NCBI GenBank assembly: GCA_000320605.2
Contig: KB445794.1
Location: forward strand, 973,837 to 1,037,836
Length of the DNA: 64,000 nucleotides
Direction: 5' to 3'
Source of the DNA: Gelatoporia subvermispora B
Taxonomy: Eukaryota; Basidiomycota; Agaricomycetes; Polyporales; Gelatoporiaceae
This document shows positions 15,030 through 27,037 of this stretch, in pieces. Every line of letters begins with the position of its first letter. Positions within the stretch are counted from its first letter, which is position 1. The translations under genes and the position numbers were made by a program. The notes beneath the pieces are model-generated. The model was not told the origin of the DNA. It was given only the letters and a program-made list of their open reading frames with translations, and did no database searches.

Positions 15030-15765
15030 TGTGCGCGGCCACGCCGACGATTGGCCCGTCCGACATGCACACATACGATCGGCTCTGGGCCGCCCCCCTC
15101 GTTCGTGTCTGCGTTCGGTCAATAGACATTACGGACGCGATCGTGCGCCTGCGCTGCCCAGTCGCCCCGGCGCGTCCGGACAGCGGGAGGCAGGTCAGAT
15201 GTGCACGCTGCGACCCCTAACATACCAAGGACAAGCGAGCCATAGATGGGGCATTGTGTCATGACGTGTGTATCGTATATAGGGTCGTAGAAATTAATAG
15301 AGTGGATAGAAGTAGGGACGTGCTTCGAATGCTCCTCAGCGCTCTGCGTTGGACAGAGGCCATCTCCGGGGGTTATCGATGAGCACTTGCGAGGGACCGA
15401 TACTTGTACCCGCGAAAGGACTTGATGCGGCATAGGACGAGTGAGCGTCGATGCTCGACGGTCGGGGCGCCCGGTGTGGACTGCGGGGGACCTCCTTTGT
15501 TAACAATCGATCGAGAGGATGAACCTGGGGCCCCAGGGGGTCGGGCAACAAGGGGCGCGCCCTGAATGAAACATCCGCTCGTCTGCTCGCTATCAGCTGA
15601 CCCTCGCGAGGTGCGCCGGTCCGAGCTGCAGTCTCGGGGCGCAGCTGCGAGTCGCGCAGATGCGTCGAGGGTATATAATGGTCCACCCTCCTCTCCACGT
15701 CCTCTACGCGGTTCGCTCTCTCGACCCGTCTTGCGCACCCCGATACACCGTTTGCACCGTCTACC
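15030..15765. other. Intergenic region with the glycerol kinase promoter
   Basis: This holds the GH47 3' flank and the glycerol kinase promoter. No coding region is supported. A TATA box is at 15672. Confidence 0.5.
15672..15678 (+). promoter_or_regulatory. TATA box of the glycerol kinase gene
   Basis: TATATAA lies 94 nt upstream of the glycerol kinase ATG, within a GC-rich flank. Spacing allows a 5' UTR of about 60 nt. Confidence 0.55.
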
Positions 15766-17869
15766 ATGCCGTCGCTGAAGCAGGGCGAGTTTGTAGGATC
15801 CCTGGACTGCGGGACAACGTATGTGCCGCGCACGACATCATAGGCGGCCTGAACTGATGTGATATCGCCCGCAGCTCCTCGCGCTTCCTCATCTTCGACA
15901 AGTACGCAAACATCGTCGCCCAGCACCAGGTCGAGTATCCCCAGTACTATCCGGAGCCCGGGTGAGCCCCTGTCCGCCGCGGATGCCGCGAGACGCGCTG
16001 AACGCCGTTCCGCCACCAGATGGCACGATCAGGACTCGGACGAGATCGTCGAGAGCTGCGATATCTGCATCGATAAAGCCTGCGCGGCGCTCGAGGCCGC
16101 AGGATGGTCGAAGGACAGTGTAAAGGCCATCGGTGCGCGCCTTCCTCTGAGCCCCTCTCCGCGTCGTACTTACATAAGCTTCCTAGGTATCACAAACCAG
16201 CGCGAGACCGCCGTCGTCTGGAGCAAGAAGACCGGCAAGCCGCTCACCCATGCGATTGTATGGGACGACACCCGCACCAAGAACGTCGTTGCACACTTTG
16301 AGCACAAGCTCGCCAATGAGGGCATCGAGGTGCAGCCGGGCCAGTTCAGGAAGGGCGCGGACGCGCTGCGCCAACTGTACGTCGTATTTATGCACTTTGC
16401 TCGCTATTGAATGTGCTCATGGGAGATTTCGCAGGACGGGCCTTCCGCTCTCGACCTACTTCTCGGCCATGAAGTTGCGCTGGATGATTGACCACCTGCC
16501 AGAAGTCAAGAAGGCCCATGACGCGGACGACCTCGCATTCGGCACGGTCGAGTCCTGGCTTGTCTTCGTAAGCCATGCTTCTACTCTAGACTGCTCCCGA
16601 GCCTCACACTGTACCCGTGCCCCCGTAGCGCTTGTCTGGCGGGACGAAGAACAACCTGCACATCAGCGAGGTCTCGAACGCGTCCCGGACGCTGCTCATG
16701 AACCTCCGCACGCTCGAGTGGGACCCCGTCCTGGTCAAGTTCTTCGGCTTCAAGCCTTCCGTGCTCCCGAAGATCGTCTCCTCGTCAGAGGTGTACGGCG
16801 AGATCGCGTACGGCCCGCTCAAGGGCGTCAAGATCGCCGGCCTCGCGGGTGACCAGCAGGCGGCCATGGTTGGCAACAAGTGTCTCCAGGAAGGCGATGC
16901 GAAGTGCACGTACGGCACCGGCGCGTTCCTGCTGTTCTGTACGGGCTCGGACATTGTGCAAAGCAAGCACGGACTGTTGAGCACGGTAAGTTATAGCGCG
17001 AGAACACGTGACCCTATCATTCACACTTGGGTGCAGGTCAACTACCAGAACGGCCCCGGGGCCAAGCCTGTCTATGCCCTCGAGGGTAGTATTGCCGTCG
17101 CGGGCAGTGCCATCAAGTGGTACGCCAGGTCACGCGAAAGTTCTTGTCTTTCGGATACTCACCTCAACTGACAGGCTGCGCGACTCAATGGACATGGTCA
17201 AGACGGCCGAAGAGGTGAACACGCTTGCTGGGAGCGTCCCCGATACCGGAGGCATCTACTTTGTTACTGCCTTCTCCGGCTTGCTCGCGCCCTACTGGGA
17301 CCCCGGCGCAGCTGGTCTCATCATCGGTCAGCCACTTGATCACCCCCCCTTTCTTGAAGACATGCGTTCACACTTTTCCTCCAGGACTGACGTCGTACAC
17401 GACCCCGGCGCATCTCGCGCGCGCGACGCTCGAGGCGAACGCGTTCCAGACGCGCGAGATCCTTGAGAGCATGAAACTCGACTCGAAGCAGGAGCTCAGA
17501 AACCTCAAGGTCGACGGCGGGATGACCAACGGCGACCTGGTGATGGAGGTCCTCGCCGACGTCGGCGGCTTCACCATCGTGCGGCCCGAGATGCGCGAGT
17601 AAGCCCCGCCCTGTCCATCCCTCCACTGTTCCACGCTGACGCGCCCCACCAGGTCGACCGCCCTCGGTTCCGCGATCCTCGCGGGCTCCGCGGTGAGGCT
17701 CTTCGGGTGGGACATCAGCAAGCCCGAGACGCTCGCGGAGGTGAACACGAAGGGCACACGCGACTTCAAGCCGAGCATGCCGCACGAGGAGCGCGAGAAG
17801 CGCTGGCGGGGCTGGAAGCGCGCCGTCGAGCGCTCCCGTGGCTGGGACGAGGGCGTCGACGAGGACTGA
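15766..17869 (+). CDS. GUT1: Glycerol kinase (FGGY family)
   Basis: The model is join(15766..15818, 15875..15961, 16020..16132, 16187..16376, 16435..16567, 16629..16985, 17037..17119, 17175..17326, 17385..17598, 17653..17869), 532 aa, a usual length. It transfers phosphate from ATP to glycerol, giving glycerol 3-phosphate for catabolism and lipid synthesis. Evidence: [19 protein letters not shown] at the N-terminus (phosphate-binding loop), [18 protein letters not shown], the actin-like ATPase core [13 protein letters not shown] with [12 protein letters not shown], and [19 protein letters not shown] followed by [11 protein letters not shown]. All nine introns are GT/AG and in frame. The start has a good context (ctaccATGc), and the protein opens directly on the conserved N-terminus. 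Confidence 0.95.
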
Positions 17870-18250
17870 GCGCATGGTAGAGTGCAGACGAAGTGTAAGA
17901 TGTGACTCTGTTAAAGCCCTAAGGCGTGTGTATTTCTAGCATCTACGACGGTATTTATACCTGTAGCGTACGAATCTATGGTCGAGATATAGGACTCCGG
18001 AATTGGATGAATTCATACCACTCTTGCTGCGAGACCATCTGCTTGGCTTGATCGTTGGCTCCAGTGATCTCCGAGATGAGTGTCCCCGCATCCGTCGCGT
18101 TTGGCATTCGCTCCGAGCCTTGTGTCGGCCTCACTGGTTTGGCACGGTCACGTGTGCGACGCGTGCAGTGCAACATCGGGCGCTCGTCGGAGTATCGCAA
18201 CGTGCATTCATCCGCGACTGAGACCTCCTCCATCCCCATGCACTTCTTGT

Positions 18251-20850
18251 ATGTCTAAGTCATGGCGCAAACGGAAAGCCCGCTTGGGTGCTCTGCTGGA
18301 GAGCCGAGGAGACGAAGATGACGACGGTGTGGCCCTGGACCGAATCCTGCACGGTCAGAGCGTCATTGGGAAGACCTGTTAGTGTTGATTTCATGTGATC
18401 TTGCGGCATCGGGTTAAAGAAGGTCCTGCATCAGCGAAGACGACCCAGGTTGACTCTCTTCGGTTCTCGGACGATGATCTACATGTCGCGGGCACGCTGG
18501 AGTATGGTCAGTTCGGTGTCGTAAGTCCGGCCTAACTCCGCCATGTTGTTTTACGACCCCCAGCACACAGATCGATCTCGTGACATGTAAATTGGACGGC
18601 AAGAACTATGTACGGAAGTCCACAAATAAGCATTTTGCTTTGAGGACACGAGAAGTCGGTCAACACCCGCAGTTATATCATAAACTAGCTGACGGCCTTG
18701 CAGCAATGTTCGCCGCAAACCGAACGAGACATATTACTACTGGCGCGCAAGACGAACTCACAATGGGCCCCACATCTGTTATGTGCATTCCAGACACCAT
18801 CACATCTGAGCATCATCATGGACTATGCCGAGGGTGGCACATTGTGGGATGTCCTCGAGTCTAGTCCCTATGACGGTAAAGTCTCAGAGAGCGATCTAGG
18901 ATGGTGGACACCGCAGATCATCAGTGCTATACATTGGTGTCACTCACAAGGGTTTGTCCATAGGTAGGCAGTCTACAATGTTTTGGAATACGCTGTTTCC
19001 GACGCTCAATGTTACACAGAGACATTAAACCACATAACTTTGTACTAACGTCGAGTGCTCATGTGCAGCTCATTGATTTCGGATCTGCCGCTCCTCTACT
19101 GCTTCCCGAGGCGGATGGCAGTCAGAAAGTGCCCAAACATTATTGTCTTGTGCCGTGTGGCACGTGCGATTATATCTCCCCCGAGATTCTGCAGGCGCAT
19201 GAGGAAGCCCTGGTGGCACTGGAGATGTCCGGAGATGAACAGAGCGCCCATTTTGACGACATCGCTGGATATGGTCGGGAAACTGACTGGTGGAGTATGG
19301 GAGCGATGTTGTACGAGATGGCCTACGGCGCCGCGCCGTTCTTTGCAAAGGACATCAAACATACTTATCTGAAGATCACTGAACACTATGTAAGCCAAGA
19401 TCGTCTCGACTTGTCGCCCAGCCTATCTCAAGTCAATCTCCCAGAAATACCTTCGATTCGACAAATCTACACTCATTACGTCTAATTTCAAAGATGTACT
19501 TCGTCGGTATGCCGCCTCTAAAGTCATCAGGAGGTCTGGTGCTGATCAAGACGTAGCTTGCTTACCAGTTCAGAACTACGATTAGGTCGTCTCAGCGTCA
19601 ATGAGCTCAAAGAGCACACATTCTTCGAAGGTACAGACTGGACCAGCCTTCATAGCCGTACGTTCCATGATGTTGTGTTGTCACGACCTCTCTACTACAT
19701 TGGCTGATACATCGCTTGTGGCCCACTATCAGAACGACCACCACCTGATCTTCATCTCCCTCAGTTCACATATTCCGCGCCAATCGCACCATATGATCCA
19801 GCTGAGCACCTCCAACACGACGAATCCTCGCTGTCCCGTGGTTTCGCTTTCTCTGCCTTATTCGAATCATCTCCCGTTTCTCATGCAAATGCTTCCGTCC
19901 AACAAGCCACTCCTTCACAAACGTTTGGTCGATCTATCCTACGTGATCAACCGTCTGCTGCATTCATTGGCTTCTCCTGGGGTCCTCCAGTAGATGCTTT
20001 CCCAGGTACACCTCTCAAATACGAGCCCCCATTACCACCATCCGACGATATTGCGACGCCACGTCCCCTCCAACGCGTCTTTGCGCCACCGACGCCTTTC
20101 GATCCATTTACATCTACTCATCAGGAAACCCCGAAGCTGCAACGCTATCCTTTCGCCACTCCCATGCGCCCGAGCGCTATGACGCCTCACGCTACCCTTC
20201 CCCGCACGGGCACTGTACGCCGCACTGCCCCTCGTCGCGCCGTCTCGGATCGTGAGGCGATGAAACAACTCGTCGACTGCATCGGCATGAGTGCGCGCAA
20301 GAAGGTGCTCGAGAGTGGCCGCAAGCCGCGGATCCTCGCGTCCGTTAGCCGCTCCTCCGCGCTCAAGTCCCTCAGATTTGACACGTCCGTCATGGTAGTG
20401 GGTGGAAGCGGTGTGTCGTACAAGCTCGACTCTGCGCTCGGCTCGGAAACCACCCAGACTACGTCGCTGTCTTCTGGGTCTGTGAGCAGCTTACAGGTGC
20501 CGATGGTAGCGCTCGATGACTCGGGGACGTCCGATGATGACTCCAGCGTCCCGCCAAGCCCAAGTCCGAGCCCCCGCCCTGGCTCTGCGATGTCCATAAT
20601 GTCGAAGAATTCCGTACGCAGCCGGAGCGGCTCCCTCTCCGACATGATTAGTCGAAGACGCCTATCGACCGGCTCTCTGACGAGCTCCAGCGTCATATCC
20701 TTACCCACAAAACCCCCAGAGCCCCCGCAACTACCCACCTTGACAGACGAGACTTTGGACGATCTTGGCCGGAAACACAGCCTGCTTGTGAGGAGCCTCG
20801 CCGACATCGAGGGGCGGCTCCACCGCGTTTTGGATTTGATTGGAAGTTAA
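18251..20850 (+). CDS. AGC-like serine/threonine protein kinase with long disordered tail
   Basis: The model is join(18251..18377, 18423..18520, 18571..18654, 18704..18963, 19020..19389, 19445..19506, 19557..19657, 19733..20850), 739 aa. The kinase domain spans about residues 60-370: glycine loop EYGQFGV, lysine in YVRKS (K91), HRDIKPHNF (catalytic D191), DFGS (D209) and CGTCDYISPEI. It then runs into LLTSSELRLG and HTFFEGTDW, as in the C-terminal lobe of AGC kinases of the DMPK/ROCK type. The key catalytic residues are present, so it should be active. An insert lies between DFG and the activation-loop Cys-Gly-Thr. Residues about 390-739 are Ser/Pro-rich and disordered, ending in a short helical segment. 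No coiled coil or lipid-binding domain is seen, unlike animal ROCK. Substrate unknown. The first exon is the weakest part of the model. Confidence 0.82.
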
Positions 20851-21530
20851 CTTATCCACTCTGAGGACCTCTTGTGTTATCTAGTCTACTTATTATTGCA
20901 CACTGTATCGAGCCAGTGAATGTGTATCATTCGTTTCCTTGCCGTTCTTCGACATAGACATGTCTGCCCCGGGTCATCCACGCTGTCAAACTGTTCTACA
21001 TGTCGCGTTAAGTGTTCTGGACACGTGCCGCGGGCATGGCTCAAACCTATGGTATCAGGACAGACAACTGCCTCGCCAGAGCGAAGACGAGAGTCAAGAG
21101 TTCACTATGACTTCAAGGTCTAATGCTCATCACCTGTGCCATCGACTTCATGCGCCGAGTCGTGCATAATATCAGACGGCGCGCCCGATCTTGGGAATCG
21201 GTGACATCCTGCCGGGAAATTTCACAGCTGCTCGTGCCTGTTGGTACCTACAAAATGCGCATAGTCAAACGACACAATGAAAATTATTGGTCAGTAATGC
21301 AAGTATCGATCATGGCTTGGTTCATATCACCAACGGTGAGAGAGGAAGTCCATGCAAGTAGAACGAGACTTTGCTTTGCCAGTCGTAATTCGTGCAGACA
21401 TCCTAATCACGTGTGGCATACATCAATGTTCGCAGTGGCGTAAGCAGTGAGCCCGGCCGGCTTCACCGCAGAGATATGGCCCCTGGACAACTTACACTGG
21501 CTGATGATGTAAGGCAGGATTATGGGGATG
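20851..21530. other. Convergent intergenic region
   Basis: This lies between the stops of the kinase gene and the mS29 gene. Only short frames without family resemblance. Nothing else seen. Confidence 0.5.
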
Positions 21531-23399
21531 TTACAGAGCAAAGCTTGACAAGAGACCCTTCCATACGAAGTCCCTCGGGTTCCCGCTGGCCTCAGTGAAC
21601 TTTGACATGAAGAGCTCGTCGTTGGGCACTGCATGATCAAAGTCAACATCACTGTAGTAATCGAATCGAGCAAAACAAACTCACTGGAGTGCAAAGCTCT
21701 GTCTTTTGCCCAGATCTCGAAGAGAGCCGACGCCTCCTTCACCTGCATCTGCGCAGGAACCGGGAAGTTGCGAAGGCCCTTTGCGTACTCGATAAATTCG
21801 GGATGGCGCTTCTCGTACGGGCCGGAAGGACCCTCGAAGGGAGTGCTCAGGGCCTCGCTCAACTCCAAGGGCATCTTGAAGTACGTGTGCGAGGTCGATG
21901 CTGCTCCGTAAAATGCACCCATAGGCTATATGGACATCAGGTTTCACGTCCACGCAGAATAAACGGGATGCTTACGAAGGATCTCTTACCACCGGCAAAC
22001 TCGAGGATCTTCCGGGGCAATGAGAGATGATAAGGCATGACCGCCCGCATCTGCGGGTCGCGATACAGTGATGCACGGAACATCGCCTGGATGTCATCGA
22101 CAGCAAGAAGTACGGGGAACCTGTGGTATCAGCAGTTGAGGGGGTTGCATCAATGCTGTCGCAGCAACCTAACTCACGCCGTCTGCTTCGTCAACTCTTC
22201 CATCACAGCAAGTAACACCGCTGCGGCAATACTAGGGTCCTCCACACCAGCCTTCGCAAGCTGGCTTATAGTGTCTCCTTTCCGTACTGTGCGAGTTTCG
22301 AACGGATAGTCCGTTTGGACGGGGATGTTCAGGTGCTGCGCATTTACGCTTTGGAAACGGCGCAGGATCTCATAGGAGACATCGGGCTGCTCATAGGTCC
22401 GTGTTCGCGGGTCGTACGAGAATGGAGTTGAGGAGGTCACGAGCGGTATTGCTGACGTTGAACCAGTTAGATACGTATAGAGGAGGCGGAGATGTCGGCG
22501 TACCTCGAGAGATGTAGAGCACGATCCAGTCTCTCCGGACAGCGTACTCGACTGCTTGGAGTAAGAGCGTGCTCTTACCGCAGCCCGAGGGCCCGGCTAG
22601 GGGAATGTGAGAAGAGGATTCGAGGATATAAGAAAGCTACTTACTGAGCACCACTCTACTCGCAGAACTAGGGCCTGACTGAGCGGCGTCGAGCTCGTCG
22701 ACAAGCTTGACGGTCTCGGACCGGACCACAGTACATGGATTTGAGAGGATACGGAACTGATGCAATTCAGCTCTGCTTGCCTTAGGAGGTGTATAAGGTC
22801 GTCACGTACCTCCACGAGCAAGTTTTTAGGCACACCATACGCCTTGATAACCTCATTGTCCGCCAAGGTGAACTGCAATGCCTGACCAACTGCTTCCTGC
22901 GTCAATTGTCTCTGTAAGATGGGTCAGTCAATATGACCCTCCCAGAATGTGCAACCGATACGTGCTGGTCGGAACGGTGCGAGTTCGAGCTCTGACAGGC
23001 TGTCTTTCTCGAATACAGGATCCGTGAGCCTGTCCCGAGACAGCGGCATAAAGGACTGTGTATTCATGATTAGCAAGCGTCAGACAGATGCCTCCGTCCA
23101 GCACATGAGCAGCACGTCACATACCCCAAGCTTTTTGTCCTTTCGGGCTGCCGGCTGATCTGACCGTACATTCTTCGCACTGAAACCAGCAGCTGAGATG
23201 CCACGTATTGTTAAACTCACACAATTTGATACAAATGAGGCCCAGACATGTGTCTCGCACCTCTTTTTGACGCTACTTTGACTTTCTGCGACTTCGCCCG
23301 AGTTTGACCTATGCGTGACCAGGCTGCTAGACCAGAGCTCGGACCTCCCAGGGCCGCTTTCGCGAGTCGGCTCGCCTCTAGAGCAGCAAGAGACGACAT
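21531..23399 (-). CDS. RSM23: Mitochondrial small-subunit ribosomal protein mS29 (DAP3/RSM23 family GTPase-like)
   Basis: The model is complement(21531..21628, 21685..21925, 21976..22120, 22178..22451, 22504..22596, 22645..22756, 22810..22911, 22966..23055, 23125..23192, 23261..23399), 453 aa. The P-loop GPSGCGKSTLLLQAVEYA (K178) is followed by the mS29 hallmark YDPRTRTYEQP and a Walker-B-like FPVLLAVDDIQAMF. The basic N-terminus, rich in Ala and Ser, fits a mitochondrial presequence. Known role: structural GTP-binding component of the mitoribosomal small subunit. One junction is unusual: between FRP and RQLTQEAVGQ the frame closes only if intron 22912-22965 uses a GC donor (GCACGT). The GT two bases later would shift the frame. 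Either this is a GC-AG intron or there is a one- or two-base assembly error. Confidence 0.88.
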
Positions 23400-23656
23400 A
23401 GATGGACACGCAATATGAAAGATGAGCAAAGACGCGACCGAGGTGGCGGTCGTTGGCGAAGTGTGCTCACTGTTCACGGTAGCGCGAAATGAGCCAGATC
23501 GGATCGGGCACCGTACACAAGCGCCCGAGTGCTGCGCGCTGGGAGGTAACTAGGCTGAAAACTAGATCGTCGCTGTTTCGTAAGCAAGTCTATTGGCTTG
23601 ACAGAACAACCTGAGATATGGTTGATCGTTCGGAGATCAACTGATAAATCGCTCAG

Positions 23657-23679
23657 TGGATGACTTTCCGTAAGGATTT
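23657..23679 (+). repeat. Left terminal inverted repeat, 23 bp
   Basis: Identical to the reverse complement of 24336-24358. It begins TGGATGACTTTC and ends AGGATTT. Confidence 0.8.
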
Positions 23680-24335
23680 ACAGCCCTAGCGCCCGCTCTA
23701 AACTGCCGAGCGGGCCTTCAAAGCATTTAGAACCGCGCGCGCCGTATCCGTAGTGCATTTGGTCCTAAATCTGATACTTCTCCGGATGCACACTACTCGA
23801 TATCTCCCGGGTCAGTCTTAGACGACTTTTCTGCTGAAAGACGTTCAAATTGTATTCGACTTGGTGCACGAGGGTAATTGAGAAGATATTGATATATTTG
23901 GAAGTCACGAACAGTGATAGTAGCAGTATGAGATTGAGATATGTTGTCCGTGTTTCGACATTACCTCTTTTGAAGGGATGCCACAAAACAGCGACACGAA
24001 ATTATAGCACACACGATGAGCTACGGGAAGATAGCCATTATGGTAGCAATTGAGTGCCTCAGAGGGGTGTTCACGCTCGAGTAGCTGCGGCAATTCCAGT
24101 TTGTGCAGCTGCAAAGAAAGTCACCATGTGGAATAACCTCCGAATTTGGTTGGAGCGTAGTGATTGCCGATCGGCTACGAGGTTTACAGCTCGATTTTGA
24201 ACTAGGAAGAGGGGTCCCACCCCCTTGCTAGATTCTGCATCTACGACGCACTCTCCCCATCAGCGGAGTTCGAAGTGCGGACGGCACCTCGGCCATCAGG
24301 TGAATCTGGGGATTTAGAGTCGCTGAGAGAGCTCC

Positions 24336-24358
24336 AAATCCTTACGGAAAGTCATCCA
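24336..24358 (-). repeat. Right terminal inverted repeat, 23 bp
   Basis: Exact reverse complement of 23657-23679. Confidence 0.8.
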
Positions 24359-24995
24359 GTGGCGCATGCGTGCGAGCGTGTTGGTGAGAAATCATAAAGA
24401 AGCACCTTTAGATCGATACAGTAGCCAAATAATAAGAGGTGTATGGCCGCGTGGCGCTTGCACAACGTCGGCAAGCCTAATGTCTCCTTGTGATGTATAT
24501 TTCGCGCGCACACTCACCCACTGGCATCTCTGAACTGGCGTTTCGGGGGATATCATCCAAAGTCCATTCATAGCTTCCGAGATGGTTTCGACTGAGGACC
24601 ATGCTCTCCAAGCGCAGCAGCTTGATCTCAATAATTAGTTAATCCTTCGCGAAACTAGCAAGACAATTTTCAATGACTTCCTGATGTCATTCTGGGTACA
24701 ATCAGAACCGGGTCCTAGGGAGGAAGAATATTGCCACGCTCTAAGTCTTCTCCAGCGTCAGGATCTGTCCACGAGAACGTCCGAGGCGAACTTCCACCGT
24801 CCGGCTTGATCTCTGGCGTGGCGCTCAGCATGGTTATTGGGTGCCCTGCGTTTTCCGCCTTTTGATGATCGCGAGGACCCGCATCACGCGCATTCCCAAT
24901 TCCGAAGTCCGCTTGCCGCTAATCGGGCGTGGAGCCTGATACCTGATACTAATAGCACGCATGGGGTTGCAGCTATCTCTTGTCAGAGAAACAAG

Positions 24996-27037
24996 ATGCC
25001 TTACAGCATCTCTTCGACTATTCTTTGGACGGGGCTGGTTTTACTACTGTGGCGAAAGTACGTGAAGCTTCGACGCGGAGCAACTGTACAGCTCCCACTT
25101 CCTCCAGGGCCAAAGCCTCTGCCTTTCATTGGGAACGCTTTAGACATACCTACCAGGCAGCCTTGGAAAACGTACAAAGAATGGACCAATGTATATGGTA
25201 TGTCGCAAAGACGGTCTTTACGATGCAGAGTCTCGCTAATCAACGTTTATAGGCGACATCATTCATATGCAAAGCTTCGGCCAATCGATCATCATCCTCA
25301 ACTCACTCAAACCTGTCAATGAGTTGTTTGAGAAGCGATCTTCGAACTATTCCGACCGACTGCAGACTGAGATGCATACGCTGTACGTTGGATTACTTGA
25401 GCCCACCCATGTAATCTGATATAAAAACACAGAATCGGATGGGAATGGGATTTCGGCCTCATGAAATATGGACAATGGTGGCGACGGCACCGACGGGCCT
25501 TCCACCAATATTTCAACCAGACTTCTATCCGCGAATACGATCCACAGATCAAGGCGGCCTCGCTTGGTTTCCTTAGAAACCTCTATAACGAGCCACGAGG
25601 TTTCGCGCACCACATTCGTTAGTGAGCATTATGAGTGCTATCACGCTCAGCACTTGACCGACTCGGTTTGGAGCCTATTCGGATCCAGCGTCCTGCTTGT
25701 GGTCTATGGCATCCGAACAGCGGACAGAAATGACCCATACATCGAGGTATCAGAGCGGGCAATCGAAGGTGCCATAGACGGCTTCACTCCCGGACATTTT
25801 TGGGTCGATTTCCTGCCGTTCTTGAAGTATGTCCCAGCCTGGATGCCCGGCGCAGAATTCAAGAGAAAGTCTGCAAAGTGGAGAGTCGAAGCGCTTGCTC
25901 TGAAGGAAGATCCTTGGAATGCCACCGTTGTGAGTATTATAAATCGAGGGCAGCGTATACCCCTCGAACGTCGTTGACGGGCACCCAGACCGACGGTCCA
26001 TTCACACCGGTGGCGGTTAAGTTGATGGAACGTATGTCCCACTTGCACGGCGAAGCCTATGCTGAAGAGGAAGACATCGCTAAGAATACAGCTGGTGTAG
26101 CGTATGGAGGTGCGACGCAACTTTGCCGGAGTCACGGGTGGCGTTGTGCTTATTGATTGCTGTTGACCGTGATAGCTGGTTCGGACACGGTGAGCTCATT
26201 CATTTGGTTTGGAAGTCTGCTTGACTTCATCATGAATTGCCAGACCGTTTCGACGCTTCACTCGTTCATCCTCGCCATGGCTCTGCACCCCGAAGTGCAA
26301 AACCGTGCTCAAGAGGAGCTGATGAGGGTGATAGGGCCGGACAGGCTGCCTGAATTCTCAGATCGCGATGAGCTCCCATACATCAACGTACTGTGCAAGG
26401 AGTGCGTACGGTGGCAGCCAGTGACACCATTGGGACTCGCACATAAGAGCATCAAAGACGACGAATACAACGGGTTTCGAATTCCCGGAGGCTCGGTTCT
26501 CATGCAGAACACGTGGTACGTCTACAGCTCGAAGTAAGCCTCACAATATGATGATTGTTGTTACAGGGCGATCTTACATGATCCAGAGATGTACCCTGAT
26601 CCGGAAGCATTCAAACCCGAACGGTATCTGAAGGATGGTCGAGTCAACCCTGCCATCCTGGATCCTACTACGGTTGCATTCGGCACCGGACGAAGGTACA
26701 TATTCACTTGGCGTCAGCTGACAAGTAATGCTGACGGTTGCGTCGATGTCAGAATCTGTCCCGGAAGACACTTCAGTGATTTGTCGCTCTTCATCAACGT
26801 AGCGTCTGTCCTTCACCTTTTCGATATCTCTCCGGGCGTTGATGCGGACGGAAAGCCGAGAAAGCTTGAACCTAATATGACAACGGGCTTCCTGTCGTAA
26901 GCTGCATGGTCTTCACTGCATCCGCTCGCCGCTTTGAGCTGCTTTTCAGGCACCCAGATCCTTTCGAGTGCGATATCAAGCCACGGTCGGAGGCAATCGC
27001 GCAGTTGATATCTGGCGATAATTATCAGAGGCAGTAA
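24996..27037 (+). CDS. Cytochrome P450, paralogue 1 of 3
   Basis: The model is join(24996..25197, 25253..25382, 25433..25621, 25674..25929, 25989..26109, 26176..26189, 26244..26515, 26567..26695, 26753..26896, 26950..27037), 514 aa. An N-terminal membrane anchor (WTGLVLLLW) leads to the hinge LPLPPGPKPLPFIGN. The I-helix oxygen-binding AGSDT (A300-T304) is encoded by a 14-nt exon. The ExxR motif is E357-R360 (KECVRW), followed by PERY and the heme loop FGTGRRICPGRH with ligand Cys440. It looks intact. It resembles Agaricomycete P450s often labelled O-methylsterigmatocystin oxidoreductase-like, but that name says little about substrate. Expected: an ER-anchored monooxygenase using a P450 reductase partner. 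An upstream in-frame ATG (24837) was rejected because exon 1 then no longer matches paralogue 3. Confidence 0.93.

Larger units (their letters stand above)
23657..24358. mobile_element. 702-bp non-autonomous fold-back (MITE-like) element
   Basis: A perfect 23-bp inverted repeat bounds this segment: 23657-23679 begins TGGATGACTTTC and 24336-24358 is its exact reverse complement. Beyond the 23 bp the arms keep weaker similarity for about another 25 bp (both carry CTCTAAA at matching positions). The interior holds no frame resembling a transposase, so it would be non-autonomous. No clear target-site duplication was seen by eye. It lies between the mS29 promoter and the first P450. No family is assigned. 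Confidence 0.7.

Noticed and set aside
17321..17875. 184-codon minus-strand frame
   Set aside because: Antisense to GC-rich exons of glycerol kinase; a shadow of codon bias.
18251..20850. The kinase gene as the Ark1/Prk1 kinase acting on the LxxQxTG motifs of the nearby AP180-type protein
   Set aside because: Its sequence is AGC-like, not of the Ark1/Prk1 (NAK) family, and nearness alone is no evidence.
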